NCBI RefSeq assembly: GCF_000069225.1
Contig: NC_010407.1
Span: 248,001 to 312,000 of the forward strand
Direction of reading: 5' to 3'
Origin: Clavibacter sepedonicus
GTDB lineage: Bacteria; Actinomycetota; Actinomycetes; Actinomycetales; Microbacteriaceae
DNA length: 64,000 bases
Of the stretch, positions 51,400 through 59,112 are shown piece by piece. The position numbers and the translations under genes are program-made. Within the stretch, counting starts at the first letter, position 1. Every line of letters begins with the position of its first letter. The notes under the pieces were generated by a model. The model ran no database searches, had not been told where the DNA came from, and saw only the letters and a program-made list of their open reading frames with translations.

Positions 51400-52089
51400 T
51401 CAGCCGCAGTGCGACTTCCACACCTTCGGGAAGTCGAAGTAGTAGCCCAGGCCGCAGGTCCAGCTCTTGATGAACTCGCCGAGGCCCCCGACGACCACGC
51501 CCAGCGCGATGCAGGAGAGCCGTGAGAGGTCGAGCGTGATGCACACCGTGCCGATGTAGGCGGCGACGCCCAACGTGATGATCGTCTTCACGACATAGCC
51601 GGGGATGTGCCACTCGTGGTTGCTCCACGCCCACTTCGACTCGGTGATGCCCGCAGGGACGTCCTTCTGCGGGGTGACGGTGTGCCCGTCCTGCACCTGC
51701 AGGGCCTGGCGGATGGACGCGTTCTCCACCGCGTTGGCGTGGGACGGTGCGGAGTCCGCCAGCTCCGCACGGATCTCGGTGGCGACCTGCGCGTGGCTCT
51801 CGCCCTTCGCGACCCATGGCTGGATGTGCTGGCCGCCGACGACCACGCCCTCCGTGGCGACCGACGCGAGCTGGTCGGCGGTGATCTTGCCGCTCTTCAC
51901 GTCGTGCTCGAACGTGCCGTTGAGGAGGGACGAGGCCACGGCCGACTGCTCGAGGTGGGCGGGGGCGGCCTGGGCGGCGTCGCCGGAGCCCAGCCCGAAG
52001 AGCGCGACGGCGGTGACGGTGACAGCGGCGGCGAGCAGGCGGACGGACGGGCGGAAGTGGGCGGGGGCTGTGGGGGATGCGAGGGACAT
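51400..52089 (-). CDS. Secreted four-cysteine protein, paralogue 2
   Basis: 229 residues. The layout matches 45432-46184: a signal peptide (LLAAAVTVTAVALFGLGSGD, AQA-A cleavage near residue 42), then FEHDVKSGKITADQLASVAT, a helical middle (HAQVATEIRAELADS) and a hydrophobic C-terminus. Cysteines 183, 193, 212 and 228 give a 19-position Cys-Cys spacing (193-212) as in paralogue 1 (213-232); the end is WKSHCG. Overall identity is low, so the two diverged long ago. The function is unknown. GGAAGG precedes ATG 52089. It diverges from tetR, whose operator lies between. Confidence 0.7.
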   Translation of the reverse strand: MSLASPTAPAHFRPSVRLLAAAVTVTAVALFGLGSGDAAQAAPAHLEQSAVASSLLNGTFEHDVKSGKITADQLASVATEGVVVGGQHIQPWVAKGESHAQVATEIRAELADSAPSHANAVENASIRQALQVQDGHTVTPQKDVPAGITESKWAWSNHEWHIPGYVVKTIITLGVAAYIGTVCITLDLSRLSCIALGVVVGGLGEFIKSWTCGLGYYFDFPKVWKSHCG

Positions 52090-52196
52090 GCCTGACCTTC
52101 CGTATCGAGGGGCGACCATCGCCCCGCGAGCACGGTAGGGGCGCGATCCCCGCGCTCAGTGATCCATCGACTACGTCCCGGTGAACGCCGCATGTC

Positions 52197-52216
52197 CGTC
52201 AGACGATTGTCTGACG
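52197..52216. promoter_or_regulatory. TetR-type operator (perfect palindrome)
   Basis: CGTCAGACGATTGTCTGACG consists of two 8-bp inverted arms around GATT. It lies 113 bp before the tetR start and 107 bp before the four-cysteine gene on the other strand. A degenerate copy (15/18) is at 46307-46324. This is a typical size and symmetry for a TetR binding site. Confidence 0.7.
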
Positions 52217-52328
52217 AGCGCTCGCTCGCCACGGATCCGGCTCCGGACGTCCACGCCGCTGTCGGCTTCCCGGCGACCCGGGTGGGTACCATTCCTCGAT
52301 CCCCGACCGGCGGCGGACAAGGAGTGAC

Positions 52329-53054
52329 ATGAACCAGCGGCAGGCGGCGGTGTCCCGGGCGCGGCGCGAGATCGTCGAGGCGGCGGGCGCCCAGTTCGCG
52401 ACCCACGGGTACGAGGGCACGTCGTTCTCCCGGGTGGCCGAGGCGATGGGGAAGCCCAAGTCCGCCATCGGGTACCACCTCTTCGCGTCCAAGGAGCGCC
52501 TCGCGGGCGCGGTCGTCGAGGACCAGGAGGACCGCTGGCTCCGCATCGAGGCGGCGCTCGACCGGAAGGGGGTGCTGCACGAGCTCGTCGTCTTCCTCCT
52601 CACCGGCGCCAGCACGGTCGAGGTCTGCCCCGTCGCTGCCGGCGCCATCCGGCTCCTGCAGGACATGCCGCGCCTCGGCCTCGCCGTCGAGCGCCGCTTC
52701 GACGTGTGGCGGTTCACCCGCGAGCACCTGGAGGCGGAGCTCGCGGCGCAGGGCGTCCGCGCCGCCGACCTCGACGCCGTCGTCGACGTCCTGCTCAGCG
52801 CGACCTTCGGCGTGCTCTCCTACCGGTCGCCGAGCGCGCCGGAGGGGGATCGGCTGGAGCGGCTCCGCAGCCTCTGGATCCCGCTGCTCACCCACCTGGG
52901 GCTCGCCGACGTCGACGCCGTCGTGCGCGCCGCCCAGCCGCTCGACCTGGCCCTCGTGGAGGAGGGCCGCGCGGACGCCTCCGAGGCCCACGTCTGGACG
53001 GGACGCGGCGACGCGGACGACGCCTCCTCGGATCGGGACCGCGCCCGCGCCTGA
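52329..53054 (+). CDS. TetR-family transcriptional regulator
   Basis: 241 residues. The N-terminal TetR helix-turn-helix (about 10-55) reads ARREIVEAAGAQFATHGYEG and TSFSRVAEAMGKPKSAIGYH. The C-terminal ligand domain is helical; the last ~30 residues are a disordered, acidic/Arg-rich tail (GRGDADDASSDRDRARA). AAGGAG precedes ATG 52329. The palindrome at 52197-52216 in the divergent gap is the probable autoregulatory site. A related site at the distant paralogue 1 suggests that this repressor controls both secreted four-cysteine proteins. The ligand is unknown. Confidence 0.92.
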   Translation: MNQRQAAVSRARREIVEAAGAQFATHGYEGTSFSRVAEAMGKPKSAIGYHLFASKERLAGAVVEDQEDRWLRIEAALDRKGVLHELVVFLLTGASTVEVCPVAAGAIRLLQDMPRLGLAVERRFDVWRFTREHLEAELAAQGVRAADLDAVVDVLLSATFGVLSYRSPSAPEGDRLERLRSLWIPLLTHLGLADVDAVVRAAQPLDLALVEEGRADASEAHVWTGRGDADDASSDRDRARA

Positions 53055-53121
53055 CGCGTTCCCCGCACGACGACGCAGGCCGGCCCCGTAGGACCGGCCG
53101 GCGCCGTCGCGTGGCGTCGCG

Positions 53122-55317
53122 CTACTCCACGCGACCCGCGTACCGGTAGCGGAAGCCGTTCCCGTCGGTGACCACCACGTCGTAGTAGCCCCACTCGTCC
53201 ACCGGCCAGTTCACCGTCGTGCTGCGTCCGGGCTTCACGGTCTCGTGGCGCTCGCGCGTGATGAAGTCGTCGGCCGTCAGCGTGCAGTGCACCGACGGCG
53301 TCCCGTCGTTCGCGAGCGTGAGGCGCAGCACGGGCTTGCCGCCCGGGATCGTCTCGGCCGAGACCCGAGACCCGAGACCCGAGACCCGGGGCACGGGCAC
53401 GTCGGCCTTCCCCGCCGCGACCACGGTGCCGGCGAAGCGGCGGAGGAACCGGTCGGGCCCGTAGGGGCTGAAGTCGTACGCCCCCGTGTGCGCGGTGCTG
53501 TCCCACGTGCAGGCCGCCTTCCCGCGCGGCGCCACGGTGAAGGGCGTCGACGCGAAGGGCAGCGCGATGTCGGGGAACACCTGGTGCGAGACGCCCTGCC
53601 GGCCGCTGTTGTGCATCGTCAGCGTGACCCGGCCGGTCGCCCGGTCCACCGCGACGTCCGCGTCCTGCCGGTAGGGGAGCGGGCGGTGGCGGACGGTGCC
53701 GACCTCCTGCTCGGGCATCCGCTGCGCGCCCACCGCGGGCTCCTGCACGGGCGGCTTCGCCATGTCGGCGTCGGCGGCCGCGACGAGCGCCTGCGTCGCG
53801 CTCATCGGCAGCACCTCCGTGGCCGACGGGATCGAGAAGTCGGGGTGCGCGAAGTCGAAGCAGGAGGTCAGGTCGCCGGAGATGGTGCGGCGCCACTCGG
53901 AGATGTTGGGCTCGTGGACGCCGGTCCAGGTCTCGAGGAACCGGATCACCGAGGTGTGGTCGAACACCTGCGAGTCGACCCAGCCGCCCCGGCTCCAGGG
54001 CGACACGACCGTGAGCGGCACGCGCGTGCCGTACCCGATGGGGAGCCCGTCGACGTACTCGTCGGCCGTGCCCGGCTCGGCGAGCGGCGGGAGCAGGTGG
54101 TCGAAGTAGCCGTCGTTCTCGTCGTAGTTGATGAGGAGCACCGTGCTCGCCCAGGTGTCGGGGTTGCTCATGAGCGCCTGGATCACGGCGTTCGTGTAGT
54201 GCGCGCCGTAGTCGGGGCTGGCCTTCGGGTGCTCGCTCCAGCCGTACGGCGCCACGACGTACGAGACCTGCGGCAGCGTGTTCGCCGCGGCGTCCTTGCC
54301 GAACTCCTCGAGCAGGTGCGTGACGTCGAGGCCCTTGCCGGAGTCCGGCTTCCAGCCGTCGTGCAGGCCGCCGTCGAGCGCGAGCTGCTGCGTCGCGGGA
54401 TCCTCCGAGGCGAGCGCGTCGTGGTACTGGTGGAACAGCCACAGCGGATTGTCGCCGTAGTCGCCCACGTAGGGGTGCGTGCCCTCGTCGCCGACCTCGT
54501 CGTTCGCGTACGTCTTCCAGGTGACCCCGGCCTGGCGGAGCCGCTCGGGGTACGTCGTCCAGCTGAACACGGGGGCGTAGTCGTCGGGGTTGTCGATGGC
54601 GGGGCCGCCGGCCGTGCCGCGGGGGTCGACCGTGCCGGTCCACTGGAAGAGGCGGTTCGGGGTCGTGGGGCCGATGAGGGAGCAGTGGTAGTGGTCCGCG
54701 ATCGTGAACGCGGACGCGAGCGCGTGGTGGAAGGGGAGGTCGTCCTTGGTGAAGTAGCCCATGGTCTGCTCGCTCTTGGCGACCACCCAGTTGTCCCACG
54801 CGCCCTTGTTCCAGGCCTGGTGCCCGCCCTTCCAGGAGTGGTCGAGGCCACCGGCGCCCTGCGCGTTGAAGCGGGACGAGTCGAGCGGGAAGGGCAGCAT
54901 GCGCCCGCCGTCGGGGCGGCTCGCGTCGGGCTGCGCGAAGACGGTGCCGCCGCCGGGGAGCTCGACGGCCTGCTTGTCGCCGAAGCCGCGGACGCCCGGC
55001 AGCGTGCCGAAGTAGTGGTCGAAGGAGCGGTTCTCCTGCATGAGGATCACCACGTGCTGGACGTCCTCGATGGAGCGCGTCAGGTTCCTGCGGGTGGCGG
55101 CCGTGGCCGCCGTCGCCGCGCCGGGCGCGCCGACCACGGAACCCGCGGCCACGCCCGCCATGATCGCGGCGGCGCCGCCGAGCAGGACGGTGCGGCGGCT
55201 GACGCCCGGGCGGATCCCGGTGCGGTAGGGGCGCGACGAGTCGAGCGGGGGCGCGGCGTCGACGCCGGCCGCGAGGTCGACGTCCGGGGCGTGCTCTTCG
55301 GGCTTGGAGGCGCTCAC
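53122..55317 (-). CDS. Tat-exported phospholipase C (phosphoesterase family, PlcC-like)
   Basis: 731 residues. The twin-arginine signal SRRTVLLGGAAAIMAGVAAG is followed by the acid-phosphatase/PLC core: VVILMQENRSFDHYFGTLPG, PFPLDSSRFN, FHHALASAFTIADHYHCSLI, VLLINYDENDGYFDHLLPP and FDHTSVIRFLETWTGV. These fit phosphocholine-type PLC. It hydrolyses phosphatidylcholine or sphingomyelin outside the membrane and could attack host or other membranes. Start GTG 55317 has AAGAAGGA upstream. Near the C-terminus (GLGSRVSAETIPGG) lies a 7-bp x4 tandem repeat that is not a multiple of three, so slippage would frameshift the last ~75 residues. Confidence 0.92.
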   Translation of the reverse strand: MSASKPEEHAPDVDLAAGVDAAPPLDSSRPYRTGIRPGVSRRTVLLGGAAAIMAGVAAGSVVGAPGAATAATAATRRNLTRSIEDVQHVVILMQENRSFDHYFGTLPGVRGFGDKQAVELPGGGTVFAQPDASRPDGGRMLPFPLDSSRFNAQGAGGLDHSWKGGHQAWNKGAWDNWVVAKSEQTMGYFTKDDLPFHHALASAFTIADHYHCSLIGPTTPNRLFQWTGTVDPRGTAGGPAIDNPDDYAPVFSWTTYPERLRQAGVTWKTYANDEVGDEGTHPYVGDYGDNPLWLFHQYHDALASEDPATQQLALDGGLHDGWKPDSGKGLDVTHLLEEFGKDAAANTLPQVSYVVAPYGWSEHPKASPDYGAHYTNAVIQALMSNPDTWASTVLLINYDENDGYFDHLLPPLAEPGTADEYVDGLPIGYGTRVPLTVVSPWSRGGWVDSQVFDHTSVIRFLETWTGVHEPNISEWRRTISGDLTSCFDFAHPDFSIPSATEVLPMSATQALVAAADADMAKPPVQEPAVGAQRMPEQEVGTVRHRPLPYRQDADVAVDRATGRVTLTMHNSGRQGVSHQVFPDIALPFASTPFTVAPRGKAACTWDSTAHTGAYDFSPYGPDRFLRRFAGTVVAAGKADVPVPRVSGLGSRVSAETIPGGKPVLRLTLANDGTPSVHCTLTADDFITRERHETVKPGRSTTVNWPVDEWGYYDVVVTDGNGFRYRYAGRVE
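53360..53387. repeat. 7-bp tandem repeat inside plcC (4 copies)
   Basis: Four exact GAGACCC units, 28 bp in all. In the coding strand they encode part of RVSGLGSRVSAE. Gain or loss of one unit shifts frame, so it could act as a phase-variable switch. Confidence 0.9.
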
Positions 55318-55591
55318 GGGGCGGTCCTTCTTCCTGGATCGTGCCGCGGCCCGCGGGCGGGGGATCCCACGGTGCGGCGACACGGAGGGCGCGCGCCGTC
55401 GCGGGGTCCCGCTTCGACGCGTGCTCGGCTCGACGCGGGGGATCCCGGCGGGTCGCGCCTAGGAGCGTCGATGCCAGGCGTGATCCTCCCCGGTGCAGGG
55501 GAACAGCGGGTCGCGCGGAGCGACATCCGTCGGAATGCCGCCTGAACAGCGGGATCGTTCCCGACGCTGCCGCGTGCCCACCGCCGATCCG

Positions 55592-56224
55592 TCAGACGGG
55601 CCAGACCGGTCGGAACTGGATGCTGATGCGCGGCCCCACGGCCTTCGCGGTCTTGAGGATGGCGTGCTCGTGCGTGCGCTGCGCGCTGCCGCCCATGACG
55701 ACGAGGTCGCCGTGCCCGAGCGGGAAGCGCCGTACCTCCCCGCCGCCCTTCGGTCGTAGTGACAGCGTGCGCGCCGCGCCCACGGACACGATGGCGACCA
55801 TGGTGTCGCGGTCGATCGTGCGCCCGACGCGATCCCCGTGCCCCGCGACGCTGTCCTCGCCCGTGCGGTAGAAGCAGAGCCCCGCGGTCTCGAGCACCTG
55901 CCCGGGCGGGCGCCCGTAGTGGTCGTTGAGCGCGTCGCGCGCCTCCACGAGCACCGGCGCGGGCAGCCGGGCGCCGGGGCCGTACCAGGAGAGGAGCCGC
56001 GGCACCTCGACCGTGCGGCCGTGCATGAGGCGCGTGTCGGCCGTCCACTCCACGTCCTCCACGAGCCGCTCGAACAGCGCGTCCGAGTCGCTCACCCAGC
56101 CGGGCCGGATGTCGAGCCACGCGCCCTGCCCGAGGTCGAGCCGCTGCACCTCGTCGCCGAGCGCACCCAGGCCGGGCTCGGCCTGGAGGTCGTCGAAGAG
56201 GGAGGCCTGGAATGCGATGCTCAT
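55592..56224 (-). CDS. alkB: AlkB-like Fe(II)/2-oxoglutarate DNA-repair dioxygenase
   Basis: 210 residues. The 2-oxoglutarate/iron site is seen as AGHGDRVGRT (H-x-D), RTHEHAILK with the second His, and RISIQFRP with the oxoglutarate Arg. The N-terminal part contains LDIRPGWVSDSDALFERLVE, SWYGPGARLPAP and AGLCFYRTGEDS. The enzyme removes alkyl groups from N1-adenine/N3-cytosine of DNA or RNA. ATG 56224 has TATGCT 6 nt upstream and an apparent LexA site just behind it, making it a likely SOS-regulated gene. Confidence 0.9.
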   Translation of the reverse strand: MSIAFQASLFDDLQAEPGLGALGDEVQRLDLGQGAWLDIRPGWVSDSDALFERLVEDVEWTADTRLMHGRTVEVPRLLSWYGPGARLPAPVLVEARDALNDHYGRPPGQVLETAGLCFYRTGEDSVAGHGDRVGRTIDRDTMVAIVSVGAARTLSLRPKGGGEVRRFPLGHGDLVVMGGSAQRTHEHAILKTAKAVGPRISIQFRPVWPV

Positions 56225-56230
56225 GGCGCG

Positions 56231-56262
56231 AGCATAGCCCGAATGTTCGAACGGATGTTCGA
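56231..56262 (-). promoter_or_regulatory. Promoter with LexA/SOS box for alkB
   Basis: TCGAACGGATGTTCGA (56247-56262) is a perfect palindrome of the actinobacterial SOS type, CGAAC-N4-GTTCG. The minus-strand -10 TATGCT (56236-56231) lies 6 nt from the ATG and 10 bp from the box, so LexA would cover the -35. Leaderless transcript expected. Confidence 0.75.
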
Positions 56263-56288
56263 GTGACCGAGCGCTGGGGAGAGCCCGA

Positions 56289-56984
56289 TCAGGCCGCGCG
56301 GGCGCGGGACGCGCGGCGTCCGGCCCACGTCAGGAGGAGCGTCAGGGCGCAGATCATCGCGGCGATGACGGCGACCCACACCGCCACGGTGCCGTATCCG
56401 CCGCCGCCCGTCGCGGGATCCAGGAAGGGGTACGGGTAGTAGGTCGCCGCCCCCGTCACCTCGTTGCCCGTGATCGGCCCGCGCGCGAGCGTCACCGCGA
56501 CCCAGACCAGCGGGAAGACGACGACCCGGCCGACCGCGCCGTAGCCGAGCGCCCGGCGGTCCGACGCGAGCAGCCAGTCGGCGAGGACGAGCAGGGGCAC
56601 GACCACGTGCAGCACCTCGTTCGACCACGGGAGGTTGCCGCCGGGGATCGTCGGCAGGCCGCGCAGCAGCAGGTTGTAGACGATGCCGGTCGTGACCATG
56701 TAGGTGGTGGCCGCCAGCCGGAGGGTCGTCCAGCCGCGCCCGGGGGCGGGGGTCCGTCGCAGCAGCCGCACGGCGCCGACCGCCATGACCACGGCCGCCA
56801 GGAGGTTCGACTCGATGGTGAAGTACATGAGGAAGTCGACGGTCTTGCCCCAGATCCCCTCCACCCCGATGCTCCGCCAGTACGTGGAGCTGACCACGTA
56901 CTGGCTCGTGACGGCGACCAGCACGGTCAGGGCGGTGAGGAGGCGGACGACGGCCCAGGTGATGCGCACGCTCCACCGTCCCAC
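56289..56984 (-). CDS. Pr6Pr-type six-helix membrane protein
   Basis: 231 residues from GTG 56984 (GTG 56969 is an alternative). Six hydrophobic segments: LLTALTVLVAVTSQYVV, MYFTIESNLLAAVVMAVGAV, YMVTTGIVYNLLLRG and others. The motif TIQSN/TIESN with EVLHVVVPLLVLADWLL is the signature of the Pr6Pr / FAR-17a/AIG1-like family of membrane proteins. In actinobacteria their role is unclear, but eukaryotic members hydrolyse fatty-acid esters of hydroxy-fatty acids. The IS481-type element (57040-58093) starts 55 bp upstream and may have removed its promoter. Confidence 0.8.
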   Translation of the reverse strand: MGRWSVRITWAVVRLLTALTVLVAVTSQYVVSSTYWRSIGVEGIWGKTVDFLMYFTIESNLLAAVVMAVGAVRLLRRTPAPGRGWTTLRLAATTYMVTTGIVYNLLLRGLPTIPGGNLPWSNEVLHVVVPLLVLADWLLASDRRALGYGAVGRVVVFPLVWVAVTLARGPITGNEVTGAATYYPYPFLDPATGGGGYGTVAVWVAVIAAMICALTLLLTWAGRRASRARAA

Positions 56985-57034
56985 ATCGGCCGTGCCTCGA
57001 GGATCCGCGGTCGGCGCGCCGCCGGTGGCGCGGC

Positions 57035-57997
57035 CTAGTTGTAGTTCCCAGTGAGGTTGTGAACGCGTTCGGCGGGCGTGAGTCCGCCGATGCCGGTGTG
57101 GGGGCGGTGGTGGTTGTAGTGATGCAGCCAGGCAGGGTAGGTCGCGGCGCGGGCCTCGTCGGTGCGATAGGGATGGGCGTAGGCCCACTCGGTGGCGAGG
57201 GTGCGGTTGAAGCGCTCGACCTTCCCGTTGGTCTGGGGCCGGTAGGGGCGGGTGCGTGTGTGGGCGATGGTGCCGAGCGCCTCGGTGAAGGCGTGGGAGC
57301 GGTAGCAGGAGCCGTTGTCCGTCAGGACACGGATCACGGTGATGCCCGCGGTGGTGAAGAACGCGTTCGCGCGGGCCCAGAACGCGGCGGCGGTCTCCTT
57401 GCGCTCGTCGGTGAGGATCTCGGAGTACGCGAGTCGGGAGTGGTCATCCACGGCGTGGTGCAGGAACGCGTATCCCCGCCCGGTCCGGGGAGTGTTCCTC
57501 CGGCCGGCCGCTCTGCCGAGGACTCGGTGCCCGCCGCCGTCCGGGATGCGGCCGAGCTTCTTGATGTCGACGTGGACCAGATCTCCCGGCGAGGAGTGCT
57601 CGTAGCGTCGGGCAGGAGACCGCCGGGCAGGGAGCCCGGTGCTCAGATCGACGTGCTCGAGCAACGGCATCCGATACCGGTTCAGCACCCGCTCGACCGT
57701 CGAACGCGGAACGCGGAGGTGGTAGCTGATGCGGTGCGGGCCCCACCGGCGAGTGAATCTCAGCGCGATGATCCGCCGCTCCCGACGCTGACTCGTGCGG
57801 GTCGGTTGCCGGTGCGGGCGGGATGAGCGGTCCGTCATCGGCAACCCGGCCCGATACCGGCGAGCCCATCTCGACGCGGTCGCGGGCGAGCACTGGAACC
57901 TCTCCGCCGCACGCCGGACCGGCCACCCGTCCTCGATGATCAACCGGGCAAGCCGAACCCTGCCCACGGGAGTGAACGGGGCGTTAGCGTGAGTCAC
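57035..57997 (-). CDS. IS481-family transposase (third element)
   Basis: 320 residues. The helix-turn-helix ERFQCSPATASRWARRYR and DDE residues (VHVDIKKLGRIPDGGG, VLTDNGSCY, GKVERFNRTLATEW) are intact. Sequence identity to the other two transposases is moderate, so it is a separate IS type. The last codons AAC TAC AAC run to the end of the element and TAG comes from the flanking CTAG of the target. Thus translation terminates only because insertion occurred at CTAG. Complete gene; probably active. Confidence 0.95.
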   Translation of the reverse strand: MTHANAPFTPVGRVRLARLIIEDGWPVRRAAERFQCSPATASRWARRYRAGLPMTDRSSRPHRQPTRTSQRRERRIIALRFTRRWGPHRISYHLRVPRSTVERVLNRYRMPLLEHVDLSTGLPARRSPARRYEHSSPGDLVHVDIKKLGRIPDGGGHRVLGRAAGRRNTPRTGRGYAFLHHAVDDHSRLAYSEILTDERKETAAAFWARANAFFTTAGITVIRVLTDNGSCYRSHAFTEALGTIAHTRTRPYRPQTNGKVERFNRTLATEWAYAHPYRTDEARAATYPAWLHHYNHHRPHTGIGGLTPAERVHNLTGNYN

Positions 57998-58093
57998 GAA
58001 GACCTCCGTGGACGTTGATGAGTGTGGTAACCCACATCGTCCCGGAGGTCTTCGCTATCCGCCCCAGCGTTCACAACCTCCCGAGGAACTACA
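57040..58093 (-). mobile_element. IS481-family insertion sequence, second type
   Basis: 1054 bp with TGTAGTT...AACTACA termini. The left end (57040-57066) and reverse-complemented right end (58067-58093) agree at 24 of 27 positions. Flanks are CCTAGT (57034-57039) and CCTAGG (58094-58099), so CTAG is conserved and the outer bases differ. It sits between the Pr6Pr gene and the MBL gene and does not break either reading frame as far as can be seen. It contributes the end of its own transposase gene except the stop codon. Confidence 0.93.
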
Positions 58094-58137
58094 CCTAGGC
58101 GTCCGTCCCGCGCCGGGGCCCGGCCGCGGGCGTCCCG

Positions 58138-58806
58138 TCACCAGCCGCGCGAGCGCCAGTCGGCGAGGGATGCGCGCTCCGCGCCGAGCGTCGTCGAGTC
58201 GCCGTGCCCGGGATGCACGTGCGCGTCGTCGGGGAAGCGCGCGAACAGGCGCTCCTCGACGTCGTCCATCAGCTGCCGGAAGCGGCCGGCGTCGCCCTGC
58301 GTGTTCCCGACGCCGCCGGGGAAGAGCGAGTCGCCCGTGAAGAGGTGGGTGCTGCCGTCGCCCGGCTGCAGCACGAGCGCGACGCTGCCCGGCGTGTGCC
58401 CGCGGAGCGCGACGACCTCGAGGGCCACGCTGCCGAAGGCCACCTGGTCGCCGTGCGCGAGGCGCCGGTCGGCGTCGACGGGCAGGTCGCCCGCGTCGGC
58501 GTCGCCCACGGCGGAGGCCGCGTCGGTCGCGTCGAGGACGGCGGCGAGCGCGCCGTGGTGGTCGGCGTGGCCGTGCGTGGTGACGACCACGGCGAGCCGC
58601 CCCACGGGATCCGGCTCCGCCACGAGCGCGAGCAGCCGGTCGACGTCGGAGGCCGCGTCGACGAGCAGGCGCTCGCCGGAGTCGAGGTCGGTGAGGAGGT
58701 ACGCGTCGTTGTCCATGGAGCCGACGGACGCCTTGCGGATCTCCACGTCGCCCGCCACGTGCACGTGCGAGGGGCCGCCGGGGGACACGTGCCAGGGTGC
58801 GCTCAT
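58138..58806 (-). CDS. Metallo-beta-lactamase-fold hydrolase
   Basis: 222 residues. MBL motifs: [16 protein letters not shown] (H-x-H-x-D-H), [35 protein letters not shown] and [10 protein letters not shown]. This is the glyoxalase-II-like family that hydrolyses thioesters or similar substrates. TAGCCT lies 7 nt before ATG 58806, so it is probably leaderless. It is divergent from rpoB and followed by the IS element 44 bp past its stop. Confidence 0.9.
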   Translation of the reverse strand: MSAPWHVSPGGPSHVHVAGDVEIRKASVGSMDNDAYLLTDLDSGERLLVDAASDVDRLLALVAEPDPVGRLAVVVTTHGHADHHGALAAVLDATDAASAVGDADAGDLPVDADRRLAHGDQVAFGSVALEVVALRGHTPGSVALVLQPGDGSTHLFTGDSLFPGGVGNTQGDAGRFRQLMDDVEERLFARFPDDAHVHPGHGDSTTLGAERASLADWRSRGW

Positions 58807-58893
58807 GCCGAAAAGGCTACGCGCGCGAGGACCCCCGCGATCAGGGCAGCCGGACGTTATACACCGAGACACGCCGAGGATGCAAGATTTCGC

Positions 58894-58922
58894 TGGACAT
58901 GGCGCGTCGCGACCCGTATGGT
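58894..58922 (+). promoter_or_regulatory. Candidate rpoB promoter
   Basis: TGGACA, 17 bp, TATGGT: a near-consensus sigma-A promoter, about 185 nt upstream of the rpoB start. The untranslated leader contains a perfect hairpin GCTCGGG-TCGAT-CCCGAGC that could affect expression. Confidence 0.65.
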
Positions 58923-59112
58923 GATCCTTTGCGCTCCCACTCCCTTTTGCCTTCATATTGCGGTCGGTCATCGTGTGCGCTCGGGTCGATCCCGAGCCCA
59001 TCCCGCGAGGTGTGGCGAGCAACTCCATCAGGATCGGCACGGGTCACGTCCCGGGTCGGTCTCGGCGTATCGACGACATCGGAGCCCGACGGGGCCCACG
59101 GAGGTAATTTCC

